Source: Romboutsia faecis (GTDB lineage Bacteria; Bacillota; Clostridia; Peptostreptococcales; Peptostreptococcaceae). Taken from it: DNA of 64,000 bases. The translations under genes and the position numbers were made by a program. Shown here in pieces: positions 44,213 through 52,713 of the stretch (position 1 is its first letter; the number at the start of each line of letters is the position of its first letter). The stretch is from contig NZ_JACRWE010000002.1 in NCBI RefSeq assembly GCF_014323405.1, positions 62,001 through 126,000 of the forward strand, read 5' to 3'. The notes under the pieces were generated by a model. The model had not been told where the DNA came from and made no database searches. It saw only the letters and a list, made by a program, of their open reading frames with translations.

Positions 44213-45925
44213 ATGTTTAAAGGAATAGGGGCATCTCCAGGGGTTGCTATAGGAAAAGTTTTAGTAGTAGAACACAGTGAATTGGAGATAGAAAAAAGAA
44301 GTATTACTAATATCGATGAAGAAGTTACAAAGCTTGAAAGAGCTGTTGAAATATCAAAAGAAGAATTAACTAAGGTTAAGGAAAAGGCTTTAATTGAGTT
44401 AGGTGAACATGAAGCAGAAATATTTGAAGCTCATTTATTAGTTTTAGAAGATCCAGAATTAATTGATTCAGCTAAAGCTAAAATAAGAGACGAAGAAGTT
44501 AATGCTGATTTTGCTTTAAAAGAAATTAGAGATATGTTTGTAGGTATGTTTGAATCTATGGATAATGAGTATATGAGAGAAAGAGCTGCAGATATAAAAG
44601 ATGTAACTAATAGAATAATAAGACATTTATTAGGTGCTAAGATAGTTGATTTAGCAGCATTGGAAGAAGAAGTTGTTTTAGTTGCTCATGACTTAACTCC
44701 ATCAGATACAGCTACTATGAATAAAAGTAAAGTTTTAGGTTTCCTAACTGATATAGGGGGAAGAACTTCTCATACAGCTATAATGGCAAGAACATTAGAA
44801 ATAGCTGCAGTAGTCGGTCTTACTGACATAACTACTAAGGCTAAAGATGGGGACTACATAGTATTCAATGGAGATACAGGGGAAGTAATATTAAATCCAG
44901 ATGAAGAAACTATGAATAAGTATACTAAGCTAAAAAATGAATTTGAAGAATATAGAAAATCACTAGATTTATTAAAAGGACAACCTTCTGTAACTCTTGA
45001 TGGAAGACATGTAGAGTTAGCTGGAAATATAGGTAGTCCAAAAGATGTAGAAGGACTTATAAAAAATGACGCTGAAGGTGTTGGTCTTTATAGAACAGAG
45101 TTCTTATACATGGATAAAGAAGATGCATTCCCAACTGAAGAAGAGCAATATGAAGCATACAAAGCAGTATTAGAAGGCATGGATAACAAGCCTATAGTAA
45201 TAAGAACGTTAGATATAGGTGGAGATAAAGAATTACCATACTTTGAAATGGAATCTGAAATGAACCCATTCTTAGGATATAGAGCTATAAGAATATGTTT
45301 AGATAGAAAAGACATATTTAAAACTCAACTAAGAGCTTTATATAGAGCTAGTGTTCATGGTAAATTAAGAATAATGTTCCCTATGATATCATCTTTAGAA
45401 GAACTATTAGCAGCTAAAGAAGTAGTTGCTGAAGTTAAAGATGAATTAAATGCTGAAGGAGTAGCATTTGCTAATGATGTAGAAGTAGGTATGATGATAG
45501 AAATACCATCTGCTGCTGTTATATCAGATATATTAGCTAAGCATGTTGATTTCTTTTCAATAGGAACAAATGACTTAATACAATATACTTGCGCAGTTGA
45601 TAGAATGAATCAAAAGATAAGCCATCTTTATAACCAATTCAATCCTGCAGTACTTAGATTAATAAAAACAGTTATAGATAATGCTCATAAAGAAGGAAAA
45701 TGGGTAGGAATGTGTGGAGAATCTGCAGGGGATCAAAGAATGATACCAATACTTCTTGGATTTGGACTTGATGAATTCTCTATGTCTCCTATATCAATAC
45801 TTCCAGCTAGAAAGTTAATAACTTCTGTAAGTTATGAAGATATGCAAAACTTTGCTAATGAGGTATTATCTATGGGAACTGCAAAAGAAATAAAAGCTCA
45901 TGTAGAGAAAACTTTTAATTTATAA
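44213..45925 (+). CDS. ptsI: Phosphoenolpyruvate-protein phosphotransferase (enzyme I)
   Basis: 570 aa, TTAGGAGG before the ATG. First PTS enzyme: takes phosphate from PEP on the active-site His H187 (GGRTSHTAIMAR) and passes it to HPr. N-terminal swivelling domain (KGIGASPGVAIGK...), PEP-binding TIM barrel with LYRTEFLYMDKEDAFPTEEEQ, DIGGDKELPY, NPFLGYRAIR, GTNDLIQYT and the C-terminal GMCGESAGD cysteine loop. Complete and of normal length. Follows ptsH and ends in a terminator. Confidence 0.98.
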   Translation: MFKGIGASPGVAIGKVLVVEHSELEIEKRSITNIDEEVTKLERAVEISKEELTKVKEKALIELGEHEAEIFEAHLLVLEDPELIDSAKAKIRDEEVNADFALKEIRDMFVGMFESMDNEYMRERAADIKDVTNRIIRHLLGAKIVDLAALEEEVVLVAHDLTPSDTATMNKSKVLGFLTDIGGRTSHTAIMARTLEIAAVVGLTDITTKAKDGDYIVFNGDTGEVILNPDEETMNKYTKLKNEFEEYRKSLDLLKGQPSVTLDGRHVELAGNIGSPKDVEGLIKNDAEGVGLYRTEFLYMDKEDAFPTEEEQYEAYKAVLEGMDNKPIVIRTLDIGGDKELPYFEMESEMNPFLGYRAIRICLDRKDIFKTQLRALYRASVHGKLRIMFPMISSLEELLAAKEVVAEVKDELNAEGVAFANDVEVGMMIEIPSAAVISDILAKHVDFFSIGTNDLIQYTCAVDRMNQKISHLYNQFNPAVLRLIKTVIDNAHKEGKWVGMCGESAGDQRMIPILLGFGLDEFSMSPISILPARKLITSVSYEDMQNFANEVLSMGTAKEIKAHVEKTFNL

Positions 45926-45935
45926 GATATAATAA

Positions 45936-45984
45936 AAAAATCTCAGATTAGTAGCAAGATATCTTGTGGTAGTCTGAGATTTTT
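45936..45984. terminator. Bidirectional terminator
   Basis: AAAAATCTCAGA (45936-45947) pairs with TCTGAGATTTTT (45973-45984), between convergent ptsI and the Crp-family gene. Confidence 0.85.
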
Positions 45985-45992
45985 TATACTAT

Positions 45993-46676
45993 TTATTGAT
46001 ATAAATCTCCAGCTAGATCTTCTAGTTTTTGTGTATCTAGAATAACTATTGTTTTATTTGATTTCTTTATTATATTTTCACTACAAAATTTATCTAATAC
46101 TCTTAGAAGATGTCTATAGCTAGTTCCTAATAATTCTGAAATATGAGTCAAGCTTTCTGAATTTTCACCTTGGGAATCGTTTGTACTATACGTTTCTAAT
46201 ATGTAGCGTGCAAGTCGATTTTCTAGAGGATAGAGCATATTCATCGAACTAGATAGTGAAGCACTTGAAAGTTTAAATGCTAATTGCTTACATACATATG
46301 ATAAAAAATGTACATCTTTTAAGGCTATTTTTTCTATTATATTTCTAGGTATAGCTAGGCAGGTGCAGTCCTCTACAGCTTGTATGTTACAATCAATAGT
46401 TGTATTATTTAATATTTCAGTATCACCGATTATTTGTATTGGTGTGTAGAATCTTATTAATAAAGATTTACCATTTGGAGCTGCTATATAAACTTTAGCT
46501 TTTCCATCTAGAAAAAAATATAAATATTTTAATTCTTCTTCAGATGAACAGATATGTTCATTCTTTTTAAAGTAATGTAACTCCATATATGAACTCATAT
46601 CAGAGTTAAAAATTTCATCTATTTTATATTTATTTATATAATAATTTAATTTATCCTTATCATTTATTTTAATCAT
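45993..46676 (-). CDS. Crp/Fnr family transcriptional regulator (YeiL-like)
   Basis: 227 aa. N-terminal cyclic-nucleotide-binding-type beta barrel (~15-125; YLYFFLDGKAKVYI, LLIRFYTPIQIIGDTEIL), dimer helix, then a winged helix (~165-225) with recognition region HISELLGTSYRHLLRVLDKF. Several cysteines (C48, C96, C104, C129) occur but no Fnr-type iron-sulfur spacing is obvious. Divergent from the BMP lipoprotein gene; the gap holds a palindrome TGACA-N2-TGTCA at 46728-46739, a plausible operator through which it controls itself and the lipoprotein. Effector unknown. Confidence 0.85.
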   Translation of the reverse strand: MIKINDKDKLNYYINKYKIDEIFNSDMSSYMELHYFKKNEHICSSEEELKYLYFFLDGKAKVYIAAPNGKSLLIRFYTPIQIIGDTEILNNTTIDCNIQAVEDCTCLAIPRNIIEKIALKDVHFLSYVCKQLAFKLSSASLSSSMNMLYPLENRLARYILETYSTNDSQGENSESLTHISELLGTSYRHLLRVLDKFCSENIIKKSNKTIVILDTQKLEDLAGDLYQ

Positions 46677-46723
46677 TTTATTTATCTCCTATAAAAATAA
46701 AGTATTTTTGAAAAAAAATAGAA

Positions 46724-46743
46724 AATATGACAAATGTCATATT
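46724..46743. promoter_or_regulatory. Palindromic operator between crp-family gene and BMP lipoprotein gene
   Basis: AATATGACA (46724-46732), AA, TGTCATATT (46735-46743): perfect 9-bp half-sites spaced by 2, ending 75 bp before the lipoprotein start and 48 bp before the regulator start. Confidence 0.6.
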
Positions 46744-46818
46744 ATGTCGTAGATACTATCTGATATTATAACAAAGCATAAGAAAAGTAAATTGTTTTTA
46801 AATGGAGGAATAATAATA

Positions 46819-47808
46819 GTGAAAAAAATATTATACTTAGGAACTATATTAATGCTTTCGATGTTAGTATTAGTGGGTTGTTCTAGCTCAGATGACAGCG
46901 AAAACAATTCATTAAAAGTAACAATGATAAGTAGTGTAGGCGGAATAAACGATCAAAGTTTTAATCAATCTTCTTGGGAAGGATTAGAACAAATAAAAAA
47001 AGATTTTAATATAGATGTAAATTATATAGAATCAAACCAAGAAGCAGAGTACTCGACTAATATAGAGACTGCTGTTGATGGAGGAGCTGATTTAATAATC
47101 GGTACAGGATTCCCTTTACAGGGTGCTATTTTAGAAGCTGCTAAAAATTATCCAGATCAAAAATTTGCTATAGTAGATGTTGATTATGGTGAAGAAACTC
47201 CTGAAAATGTTGTTTGTATAACATTTACAGAAGAGCAAGCTGGATATGTTGTTGGGTTAGTAGCTGGTAAAAAAACAACTACTAATAAAGTAGGATTTGT
47301 TGGTGGTATGGATAATGAAGTTATAAAAAGATTTGAAGCTGGTTATAAGGCTGGTGTAGAAGAAGCTAACCCAAATGCAAAAGTTCAAGTTCAATATGTT
47401 AACTCATTTGTTGATGCAGCCAAAGGAAAGTCAATAGCTCAACAAATGTATAGTCAAGGTGCTGATATAATTTTTGCAGCAGCAGGTGACTCAGGTGTAG
47501 GTGTCATTGAAATGGCAAAAGAGAAAAATCTTTATGCTATAGGGGTAGACAGAGATCAAAATGCTTTAGCTCCAGAAAATGTATTAACATCAGCTATGAA
47601 AAAAGTTAATGAGGGTGTATATAACACTGTAAAAGCAATGATAGAAGGAAATTATGCTGGAGGAACAACTCTAAGATATGGATTAGAAGATAATAGTATA
47701 GGATTAGCACCAAGTACTGATAAAAATGTTTCTCAAGATATAATAGATTATGTAAATAAAAAAATAAATCAAATAATAAATAAAGAAATAGAAGTTCCTA
47801 GTAAATAA
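46819..47808 (+). CDS. BMP family lipoprotein (nucleoside-binding ABC component)
   Basis: 329 aa from GTG 46819, 9 nt after TGGAGGA; the computed TTG at 46792 is upstream of that site. Lipobox LVLVGC (Cys ~21). The mature part is a periplasmic-binding-protein fold of the BMP/PnrA family: VTMISSVGGINDQSFNQSSWEGL, IGTGFPLQGAILEAAK, FVGGMDNEVIKRFEAGYKAGV and YAIGVDRDQN. Family members bind purine nucleosides for ABC import. No permease or ATPase gene is adjacent, so partners must be elsewhere. Likely controlled by the divergent Crp-type regulator. Confidence 0.92.
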   Translation: MKKILYLGTILMLSMLVLVGCSSSDDSENNSLKVTMISSVGGINDQSFNQSSWEGLEQIKKDFNIDVNYIESNQEAEYSTNIETAVDGGADLIIGTGFPLQGAILEAAKNYPDQKFAIVDVDYGEETPENVVCITFTEEQAGYVVGLVAGKKTTTNKVGFVGGMDNEVIKRFEAGYKAGVEEANPNAKVQVQYVNSFVDAAKGKSIAQQMYSQGADIIFAAAGDSGVGVIEMAKEKNLYAIGVDRDQNALAPENVLTSAMKKVNEGVYNTVKAMIEGNYAGGTTLRYGLEDNSIGLAPSTDKNVSQDIIDYVNKKINQIINKEIEVPSK

Positions 47809-47898
47809 ACACTTTCAACTTAGAAAGTTAAATTTTACTTTAAGTTTCATAAATACCTAAATTCTAATCGTTATAAAAGGTTCCCTCTTTTATACGAT

Positions 47899-47936
47899 AA
47901 AAAGGATGGGCTCAGTTTTGAATCCATCCTTTTTAC
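47899..47936. terminator. Bidirectional terminator
   Basis: AAAAAGGATGG (47899-47909) pairs with CCATCCTTTTT (47924-47934), between the BMP gene and the convergent HesB-like gene. Confidence 0.88.
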
Positions 47937-47939
47937 ATA

Positions 47940-48257
47940 TTAATAGGGACAATCAGGACAACCTCTTTTACAACAAAGACTTAATTCTAAACTTTCAGGG
48001 GTTATCTTCAAGTTGTCTTCAATAGAGTTTATTTTCATATCTCCATATTGCATATATTCATATTGACTTAGCAATAATGTTAAATCATCTATTTTATAAA
48101 TTAAATCATCACTTTTAATTTCATCTAGAGTAACGTCAAAGTTAGGTCCGTCACAACCTACGCCAGAGAAGTAAATTCTAATATTACTTGGCTTATTACT
48201 ATCTTGATTAATTTTATCTTTAAAAGCTAAAAGAGATTTTTCGTCTATTGCAATCAT
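47940..48257 (-). CDS. HesB/IscA-like protein, Cys form
   Basis: 105 aa. Small HesB-like fold with IRIYFSGVGCDGPNFDVTLDE (~27-47), where the Cys aligns with the Sec of the adjacent paralog, and a Cys-rich tail CCKRGCPDCPY in place of the CxC end of IscA. HesB-like proteins bind iron or Fe-S clusters or act as thiol redox proteins. Separated by 15 bp from the upstream selenoprotein gene, with AAAGGATT as ribosome site, so the pair is one operon and probably arose by duplication. Confidence 0.78.
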   Translation of the reverse strand: MIAIDEKSLLAFKDKINQDSNKPSNIRIYFSGVGCDGPNFDVTLDEIKSDDLIYKIDDLTLLLSQYEYMQYGDMKINSIEDNLKITPESLELSLCCKRGCPDCPY

Positions 48258-48272
48258 TTATTTAATCCTTTC

Positions 48273-48590
48273 TTAATGTCCGCAACCAGAGCAGCCCCCA
48301 CCACAACTATCATCACCGCTATTCTCTGGTGCAACTTTAAATCCAAATCCAGTATCTTTGATAGCTATATCTCCATACTGATTATAGTCTTGTTCACTCA
48401 TAACAAAGTTTATACCCTCAACTGTATAAGTTTTATCATCATTTTTTTGCTCATCCAGAGCAAGTCCAAAGGATGGTCCGCCTCAACCAATACCTGCAAA
48501 ATAAATTCTTACTTTAGTATTTTCTTGATCTTTATCTTTTAAAATATCTTTTAAAGTAAGAATAGCTTTTTGATCTAAAGTTACTTTCAT
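48273..48590 (-). CDS. HesB-like selenoprotein (in-frame TGA read as Sec)
   Basis: 105 aa if TGA 48483-48485 is decoded as selenocysteine U36. Start ATG 48588-48590 after AAAGGG; stop TAA 48273-48275. On both sides of the TGA the frame is coherent: KVRIYFAGIG-U-GGPSFGLALDEQ, then a C-terminal SCGGGCSGCGH. The TGA falls exactly where the downstream paralog has Cys (YFSGVG-C-DGPNF). A hairpin fitting the bacterial SECIS pattern starts 19 nt after the TGA. HesB-like selenoproteins are known in anaerobes; role probably redox or Fe-S handling. A pseudogene is possible but the frame shows no other damage. Ordinary gene finders would split or miss it. Confidence 0.85.
48447..48463 (-). promoter_or_regulatory. 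Predicted bacterial SECIS hairpin
   Basis: On the minus-strand mRNA, TTGCTC - TGGAT - GAGCAA: six perfect pairs and a 5-nt loop with G in its second position, 19 nt 3' of the TGA, inside the coding frame as SelB-dependent insertion requires. Confidence 0.75.
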
Positions 48591-48655
48591 TTTATCAAAC
48601 CCTTTCTATAAATTTTATGTTCATAAGTATTATTCCTAGAATAGGGCTTATCTAT

Positions 48656-49561
48656 TTAATAATTTTTATTTATTTTAATATCTCCGCAGCCACAATCTAT
48701 ATTTAACTCATTAGAAAAACTTTCTCTTATACTATTTTCTTTGAAATCTGTTTTAATATCTCCTATATCGCAAGAAGCATTTATTTTAAAATTAGGTTCT
48801 TTTTTTAGATTTAAAGTGATATCTCCTACGCTAGAAGAAAAATCTGAATTACCAGTAATGTCAAAAATATTACATCTTAAGTCACCAGTAGTAGTATTTA
48901 TATATCCTTTACCAGATAAGCTAGAAATTTCTATATTACCTGTATTAAAGCTTATACCATATTCATTTGATGATAAGCTGTTAATACTAGCATCACCAGT
49001 GTTTCCTTCAAGTATAAAAGATTTACATTTTATATTATTATCTATATCAATATCACCTGTAGTTAAATAAATTTTAAGAGTGTTTAAATTTAAGTCTGAT
49101 GTAAAGTCAAGGTCTCCTACTGATAATTTAACATTTATATTTTTATTATAAGATTTTGGTAAATAAACGATTAGTTCTCTTCTAAATGATTTGTCAAGAC
49201 GATTTATATTAAGTTTCGAATTTCTATAAATATCTATTTTATTATTTTGATGCTTAATTTGAAGTCTTTCATTTTCAGATAGTTCCTTATTGCATTTTTC
49301 AACTATTTTAATTTTTTCATCGGAACTATCCATAAAAGTGATATCATCTACATCAAGGTTAAAGTTTATGTCATTTATATTATTTAAATCTATAGTTTTC
49401 TCAGCAGTTATATTAAGACTCTCATCAGATCTAACATAGTTAAATCCGATAAAGTTGAAAATTTCCTTCTCAGATTTAGATAAATAGGTTAAGACAAAGG
49501 TTAAGCATAGACTCACTGTAGACCAAAATACAATTCTAAAAATATTATATCTTTTTCTCAT
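48656..49561 (-). CDS. DUF4097 beta-helix envelope protein
   Basis: 301 aa from ATG 49559-49561, after GAGGAG; this overlaps the upstream gene by 17 bp. One N-terminal membrane span (~8-28) and then a DUF4097 domain of short beta repeats with recurrent Gly-Asp turns (SVGDLDF, TTGDIDI, NTGDASI, NTGNIEI, TTGDLRC, SVGDITL, DIGDIKT, GCGDIKI), giving a ladder-like extracytoplasmic solenoid. Such proteins are often encoded next to HAAS/DUF1700 membrane proteins and PadR regulators; here only the former is present. Role unknown, possibly envelope stress. Confidence 0.85.
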   Translation of the reverse strand: MRKRYNIFRIVFWSTVSLCLTFVLTYLSKSEKEIFNFIGFNYVRSDESLNITAEKTIDLNNINDINFNLDVDDITFMDSSDEKIKIVEKCNKELSENERLQIKHQNNKIDIYRNSKLNINRLDKSFRRELIVYLPKSYNKNINVKLSVGDLDFTSDLNLNTLKIYLTTGDIDIDNNIKCKSFILEGNTGDASINSLSSNEYGISFNTGNIEISSLSGKGYINTTTGDLRCNIFDITGNSDFSSSVGDITLNLKKEPNFKINASCDIGDIKTDFKENSIRESFSNELNIDCGCGDIKINKNY

Positions 49562-50207
49562 ATTCTTTCTCCTCTTTATAATCAAAATAAGCTTTTATTA
49601 TTTGTTCTATTGCAGCTCCAATTAAGAATATAATCCATGAATAAGCCCAATTCATGCATGTAAAACTTATAAAAAAGTACAAGGCAACTATTAGTGCCCA
49701 CACTATAGATGAGATAGATTTTCTTAGGTCACAATATTTACTATATTCTCCTTGGGAATCAGAAAAAGTATTATAAGAGTCATAATATAGGTTCTTTGGT
49801 TTTGACATACTATTGTAAATCAAAAGTGCAGTGGCAATCCCAACCATAAAGAATAGCATTACAAGGCCGACAATTTCCATAGAACTTCCCATACTTTCAA
49901 GGATAATAATTGGCACTGGGCATAAAATATACAGCATAACGGAAAAAGCTGTTATTACTGCTGACTTTTTTCTAACATCTGAATTTTCATCATTCGCTTG
50001 AGAGTAAAGATTTATAATGTCATAAGTATCATTAATATGAGATATGGTTTTTTCATAGGCTTCATTTTCATTAAGATTAGATTGAAGTAAATCATTGTAA
50101 ATTTTAAAAGCATTGGTTAAAAGTTTTTGTTTTGCATATTTTGTGTGAGTTGACATTGGTGATCTTAGGAATAAGTTATTAATATATTCTTCAATTTTAT
50201 TATTCAT
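49545..50207 (-). CDS. HAAS/DUF1700-like membrane protein
   Basis: 220 aa. A cytosolic helical head (1-80: IEEYINNLF..., KLLTNAFKIYNDLLQSNLNENEAYEKTISHI), the HAAS-type 'permease prefix' arrangement, is followed by four membrane spans (~85-105, 112-130, 165-182, 186-203) and a charged tail. It overlaps the DUF4097 gene by 17 bp, implying translational coupling. In other Firmicutes the head domain interacts with PadR-type regulators; no PadR gene is adjacent, the nearest regulator being the divergent MarR gene. Confidence 0.75.
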   Translation of the reverse strand: MNNKIEEYINNLFLRSPMSTHTKYAKQKLLTNAFKIYNDLLQSNLNENEAYEKTISHINDTYDIINLYSQANDENSDVRKKSAVITAFSVMLYILCPVPIIILESMGSSMEIVGLVMLFFMVGIATALLIYNSMSKPKNLYYDSYNTFSDSQGEYSKYCDLRKSISSIVWALIVALYFFISFTCMNWAYSWIIFLIGAAIEQIIKAYFDYKEEKEYEKKI

Positions 50208-50384
50208 ATAAATCTCTCCAATATTTTAATTTTAGTACTCGAACACTTATCTATAATAGAATAATATTTTAATATATTGTGTATGTCAATTTATTACAGT
50301 GAGAAATGTAAAAAAATTTTATTTTTATCATTTTTATAATTTAAAATATAAAAAAATTTTAGAAAAAATAATATATGCAGTTTG

Positions 50385-50450
50385 TTTACAGAAAATGTAT
50401 TGTATGATAATATAATAATCATTAGAAGTCTAATGATTAGATGCCTAATG
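50385..50450 (+). promoter_or_regulatory. marR-ABC promoter with overlapping palindromic operator
   Basis: TTTACA (50385-50390), 17-nt spacer, TAATAT (50408-50413; overlapping TATAAT 50411-50416). Just downstream is ATCATTAGA-AG-TCTAATGAT (50418-50437), a perfect palindrome, plus an extra half-site CCTAATGAT (50444-50452). Position over the start site fits MarR autorepression. Confidence 0.7.
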
Positions 50451-50475
50451 ATTATAATTAAATGGAGATAAATAA

Positions 50476-50940
50476 ATGATAAAAAAACATATAAGAATTA
50501 ATACATTACATGGATCTTTAATGAGATTGAATAAAGCTCATAGGAAAATGGCTGGACATAAGTTTAAACAAGTTAATTTAACGGAAGGAAAACCAAGACT
50601 TTTAGATTTTCTAGTGAATAACCCTGGATGTAGTCAAAGAGAATTAGCTAGATCTTGTAAGATAGAGCCTGCGACAGCTACAAGTATATTAGCTGGAATG
50701 GAAAAGGAAGAGCTTATTTATAGAGAAAGAAATCCAAAGGATAAACGTATTTTAAATGTATTTTTAACTGAAAAAGGAATAAAAGCACAAAAAGAAGTTG
50801 AAAGAGTGTTCTTAGAATTAGATGAGATTTGTTTTGAAGGATTTACAGAAGAAGAAAAATCTGAAGCTATTAATATACTAAATAGATTGTACGATAATTT
50901 AGCTAAAAAAAGAGATAAATATAAGTGTAATGAAAAGTAG
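50476..50940 (+). CDS. MarR family transcriptional regulator
   Basis: 154 aa. Winged-helix fold: N-terminal dimerisation helix, then QRELARSCKIEPATATSILAGMEKEELIYRERNPKDKRILNVFLTEKG (~55-105), the classic helix-turn-helix and wing of MarR proteins. Encoded 42 bp before a two-gene ABC exporter, with a palindrome over its own promoter; by analogy to other MarR-exporter operons it likely represses the unit until a toxic ligand binds. Ligand unknown. Confidence 0.92.
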   Translation: MIKKHIRINTLHGSLMRLNKAHRKMAGHKFKQVNLTEGKPRLLDFLVNNPGCSQRELARSCKIEPATATSILAGMEKEELIYRERNPKDKRILNVFLTEKGIKAQKEVERVFLELDEICFEGFTEEEKSEAINILNRLYDNLAKKRDKYKCNEK

Positions 50941-50982
50941 TTTTTATATTAATGAAAGAAATTATATAAGGAGAGATTGAGA

Positions 50983-52713
50983 TTGATAAAATTATTAAAA
51001 TATTTAAAAGGATCAGCAATTATTTGTGCAATTTTAGCACCTATTACAATGTGCTTAGAAGTTGCTATGGACCTACTACAGCCGACTCTTTTATCAAGTA
51101 TAATAGATGTTGGTGTAGCCAATGGTGATTTAAATTATGTACTTAGCGCTGGAATAAAAATGGTAATTGCAGCAATCATAGGATTAGTTGCAGGATCTGC
51201 ATGTTCTTTTTTTGCAGCTGTAGCATCAATGAAATTAGGAGAAGGAGTAAGAGAAGGATTATTTGAAAAAATTCAAACCCTATCATTTTTAGAGTTAGAT
51301 AAATTAAAAACATCATCTTTAATAACAAGACTTACAAATGATGTAACTCAATTACAAATGATGATGAATATGGCTCTTAGAATGATGGTAAGAGCACCGC
51401 TTACAGCAATAGGTGGACTTATAATGGCAACAATATTAAGTCCAAAGCTAGCGAGTATTTTCTTAATAGCATTACCTATAATCTTAGTTTCTATTATGTT
51501 TATAATTAAAAAGTCATTGCCTTTATTTACATCAGTTCAAGAAAAAATAGATAACATAAATACTGTAATGCGTGAAAGTATTTTAGGTGTGAAGGTAATT
51601 AAAGCTTTTGCTATAGAAAGCACACAGGGTGAAAGGTTTAATGAAGCTAATGATAATTTAACAAATGAAAGTATAGCATCACAAAATATGAACTTAATAT
51701 TATGGCCAATTGCTACACTTATAATGAATTTAACTGTAGTTGCAGTGCTATGGTTTGGTGGAAATATGGTTAATGTAGGTGACTTAGAAATTGGTAAGAT
51801 AATGGCATTTATAAATTATTTACTTCAAATAATGGGATCAGTAGTTATGGTAATAAATATAATGCTTACTTTTTCAAGAGCAAAGGCTTCTGCCAATAGA
51901 ATTAATGATGTTTTTAAAACAGAAACTAGTATAAAAGATAAAGAAGAAACTGTAGAAGTAAATAATTTTGATATTGAATTTAAAGAGGTTTATTTTAGAT
52001 ATAATGAGCATAGTGAGAATGTATTAGAGGGAATATCTTTTAAAGCTAAGCAAGGAGAAACTATAGGAATAATAGGTTCTACAGGTTGTGGTAAAAGTTC
52101 TTTTGTTAACTTAATTCCAAGATTATACGATGCAACTGAAGGTGAAATCTTAATTGGTGGAGTGAATATAAAGGATATAAGTATAAGACAGCTAAGAGAA
52201 AATATAGGTATAGTGCTTCAGGAGAATATATTATTTGGAGGAACTATAGAAAGTAACTTGAAATTTGGAAATGCAAACGCAAATGAAGAAGATATAAATA
52301 GTAGTGCTATAGATGCACAGGCATATGAGTTTATAATGAGTAAAGATGGTAAATATCAAAGTGAAGTAGAGCAAAGAGGTAAGAATTTATCAGGAGGACA
52401 AAAACAACGTCTTTCAATTGCAAGAACTTTAATAAGAAATCCAAAAATATTTATTATGGATGATTCTTCAAGTGCTTTAGATATGGCAACAGAAGCTAAG
52501 CTTCAAAATTCTATTAAAAATAGAATGAAGGAATCAACTGTTTTAGTTATAGCTCAAAGAATTTCTGGAGTAATGGATGCAGATAAGATCATAGTAATGG
52601 ACGATGGAAAAATATCGGATATAGGTAAGCATGATGAATTGCTAAAAAGAAACGAAATTTATAGAAGTATAGCAGTTTCGCAATTAGGAGAGGAGGTGCT
52701 TAAAGTTGTCTAG
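50983..52713 (+). CDS. ABC exporter half-transporter 1 (degenerate ATPase site)
   Basis: 576 aa from TTG 50983, 7 nt after AAGGAGAG; the TTG at 50977 is too close. Six membrane helices (~10-300), then an ATPase domain: Walker A GSTGCGKSS, signature LSGGQKQR, Walker B IFIMDDSSSALD and the switch position as Gln (VIAQRIS) instead of His. Asp in place of the catalytic Glu and loss of the switch His mark the non-hydrolysing site typical of heterodimeric exporters (BmrC/LmrC/TM287 type). Pairs with the next gene, which overlaps it by 8 bp. Probably exports drugs or lipids. Confidence 0.9.
   Translation: MIKLLKYLKGSAIICAILAPITMCLEVAMDLLQPTLLSSIIDVGVANGDLNYVLSAGIKMVIAAIIGLVAGSACSFFAAVASMKLGEGVREGLFEKIQTLSFLELDKLKTSSLITRLTNDVTQLQMMMNMALRMMVRAPLTAIGGLIMATILSPKLASIFLIALPIILVSIMFIIKKSLPLFTSVQEKIDNINTVMRESILGVKVIKAFAIESTQGERFNEANDNLTNESIASQNMNLILWPIATLIMNLTVVAVLWFGGNMVNVGDLEIGKIMAFINYLLQIMGSVVMVINIMLTFSRAKASANRINDVFKTETSIKDKEETVEVNNFDIEFKEVYFRYNEHSENVLEGISFKAKQGETIGIIGSTGCGKSSFVNLIPRLYDATEGEILIGGVNIKDISIRQLRENIGIVLQENILFGGTIESNLKFGNANANEEDINSSAIDAQAYEFIMSKDGKYQSEVEQRGKNLSGGQKQRLSIARTLIRNPKIFIMDDSSSALDMATEAKLQNSIKNRMKESTVLVIAQRISGVMDADKIIVMDDGKISDIGKHDELLKRNEIYRSIAVSQLGEEVLKVV

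Noticed and set aside
48276..48542. 88-aa open frame on the plus strand
   Set aside because: It is the antisense of the selenoprotein gene, with no ribosome site and an Ile/Ser-rich composition typical of shadow frames.
48273..48590. Pseudogene explanation for the TGA-interrupted HesB-like gene
   Set aside because: Only one stop, exactly at the Cys/Sec site, no frameshift, intact start, ribosome site and Cys-rich end, and a hairpin in the right place; Sec decoding is simpler.
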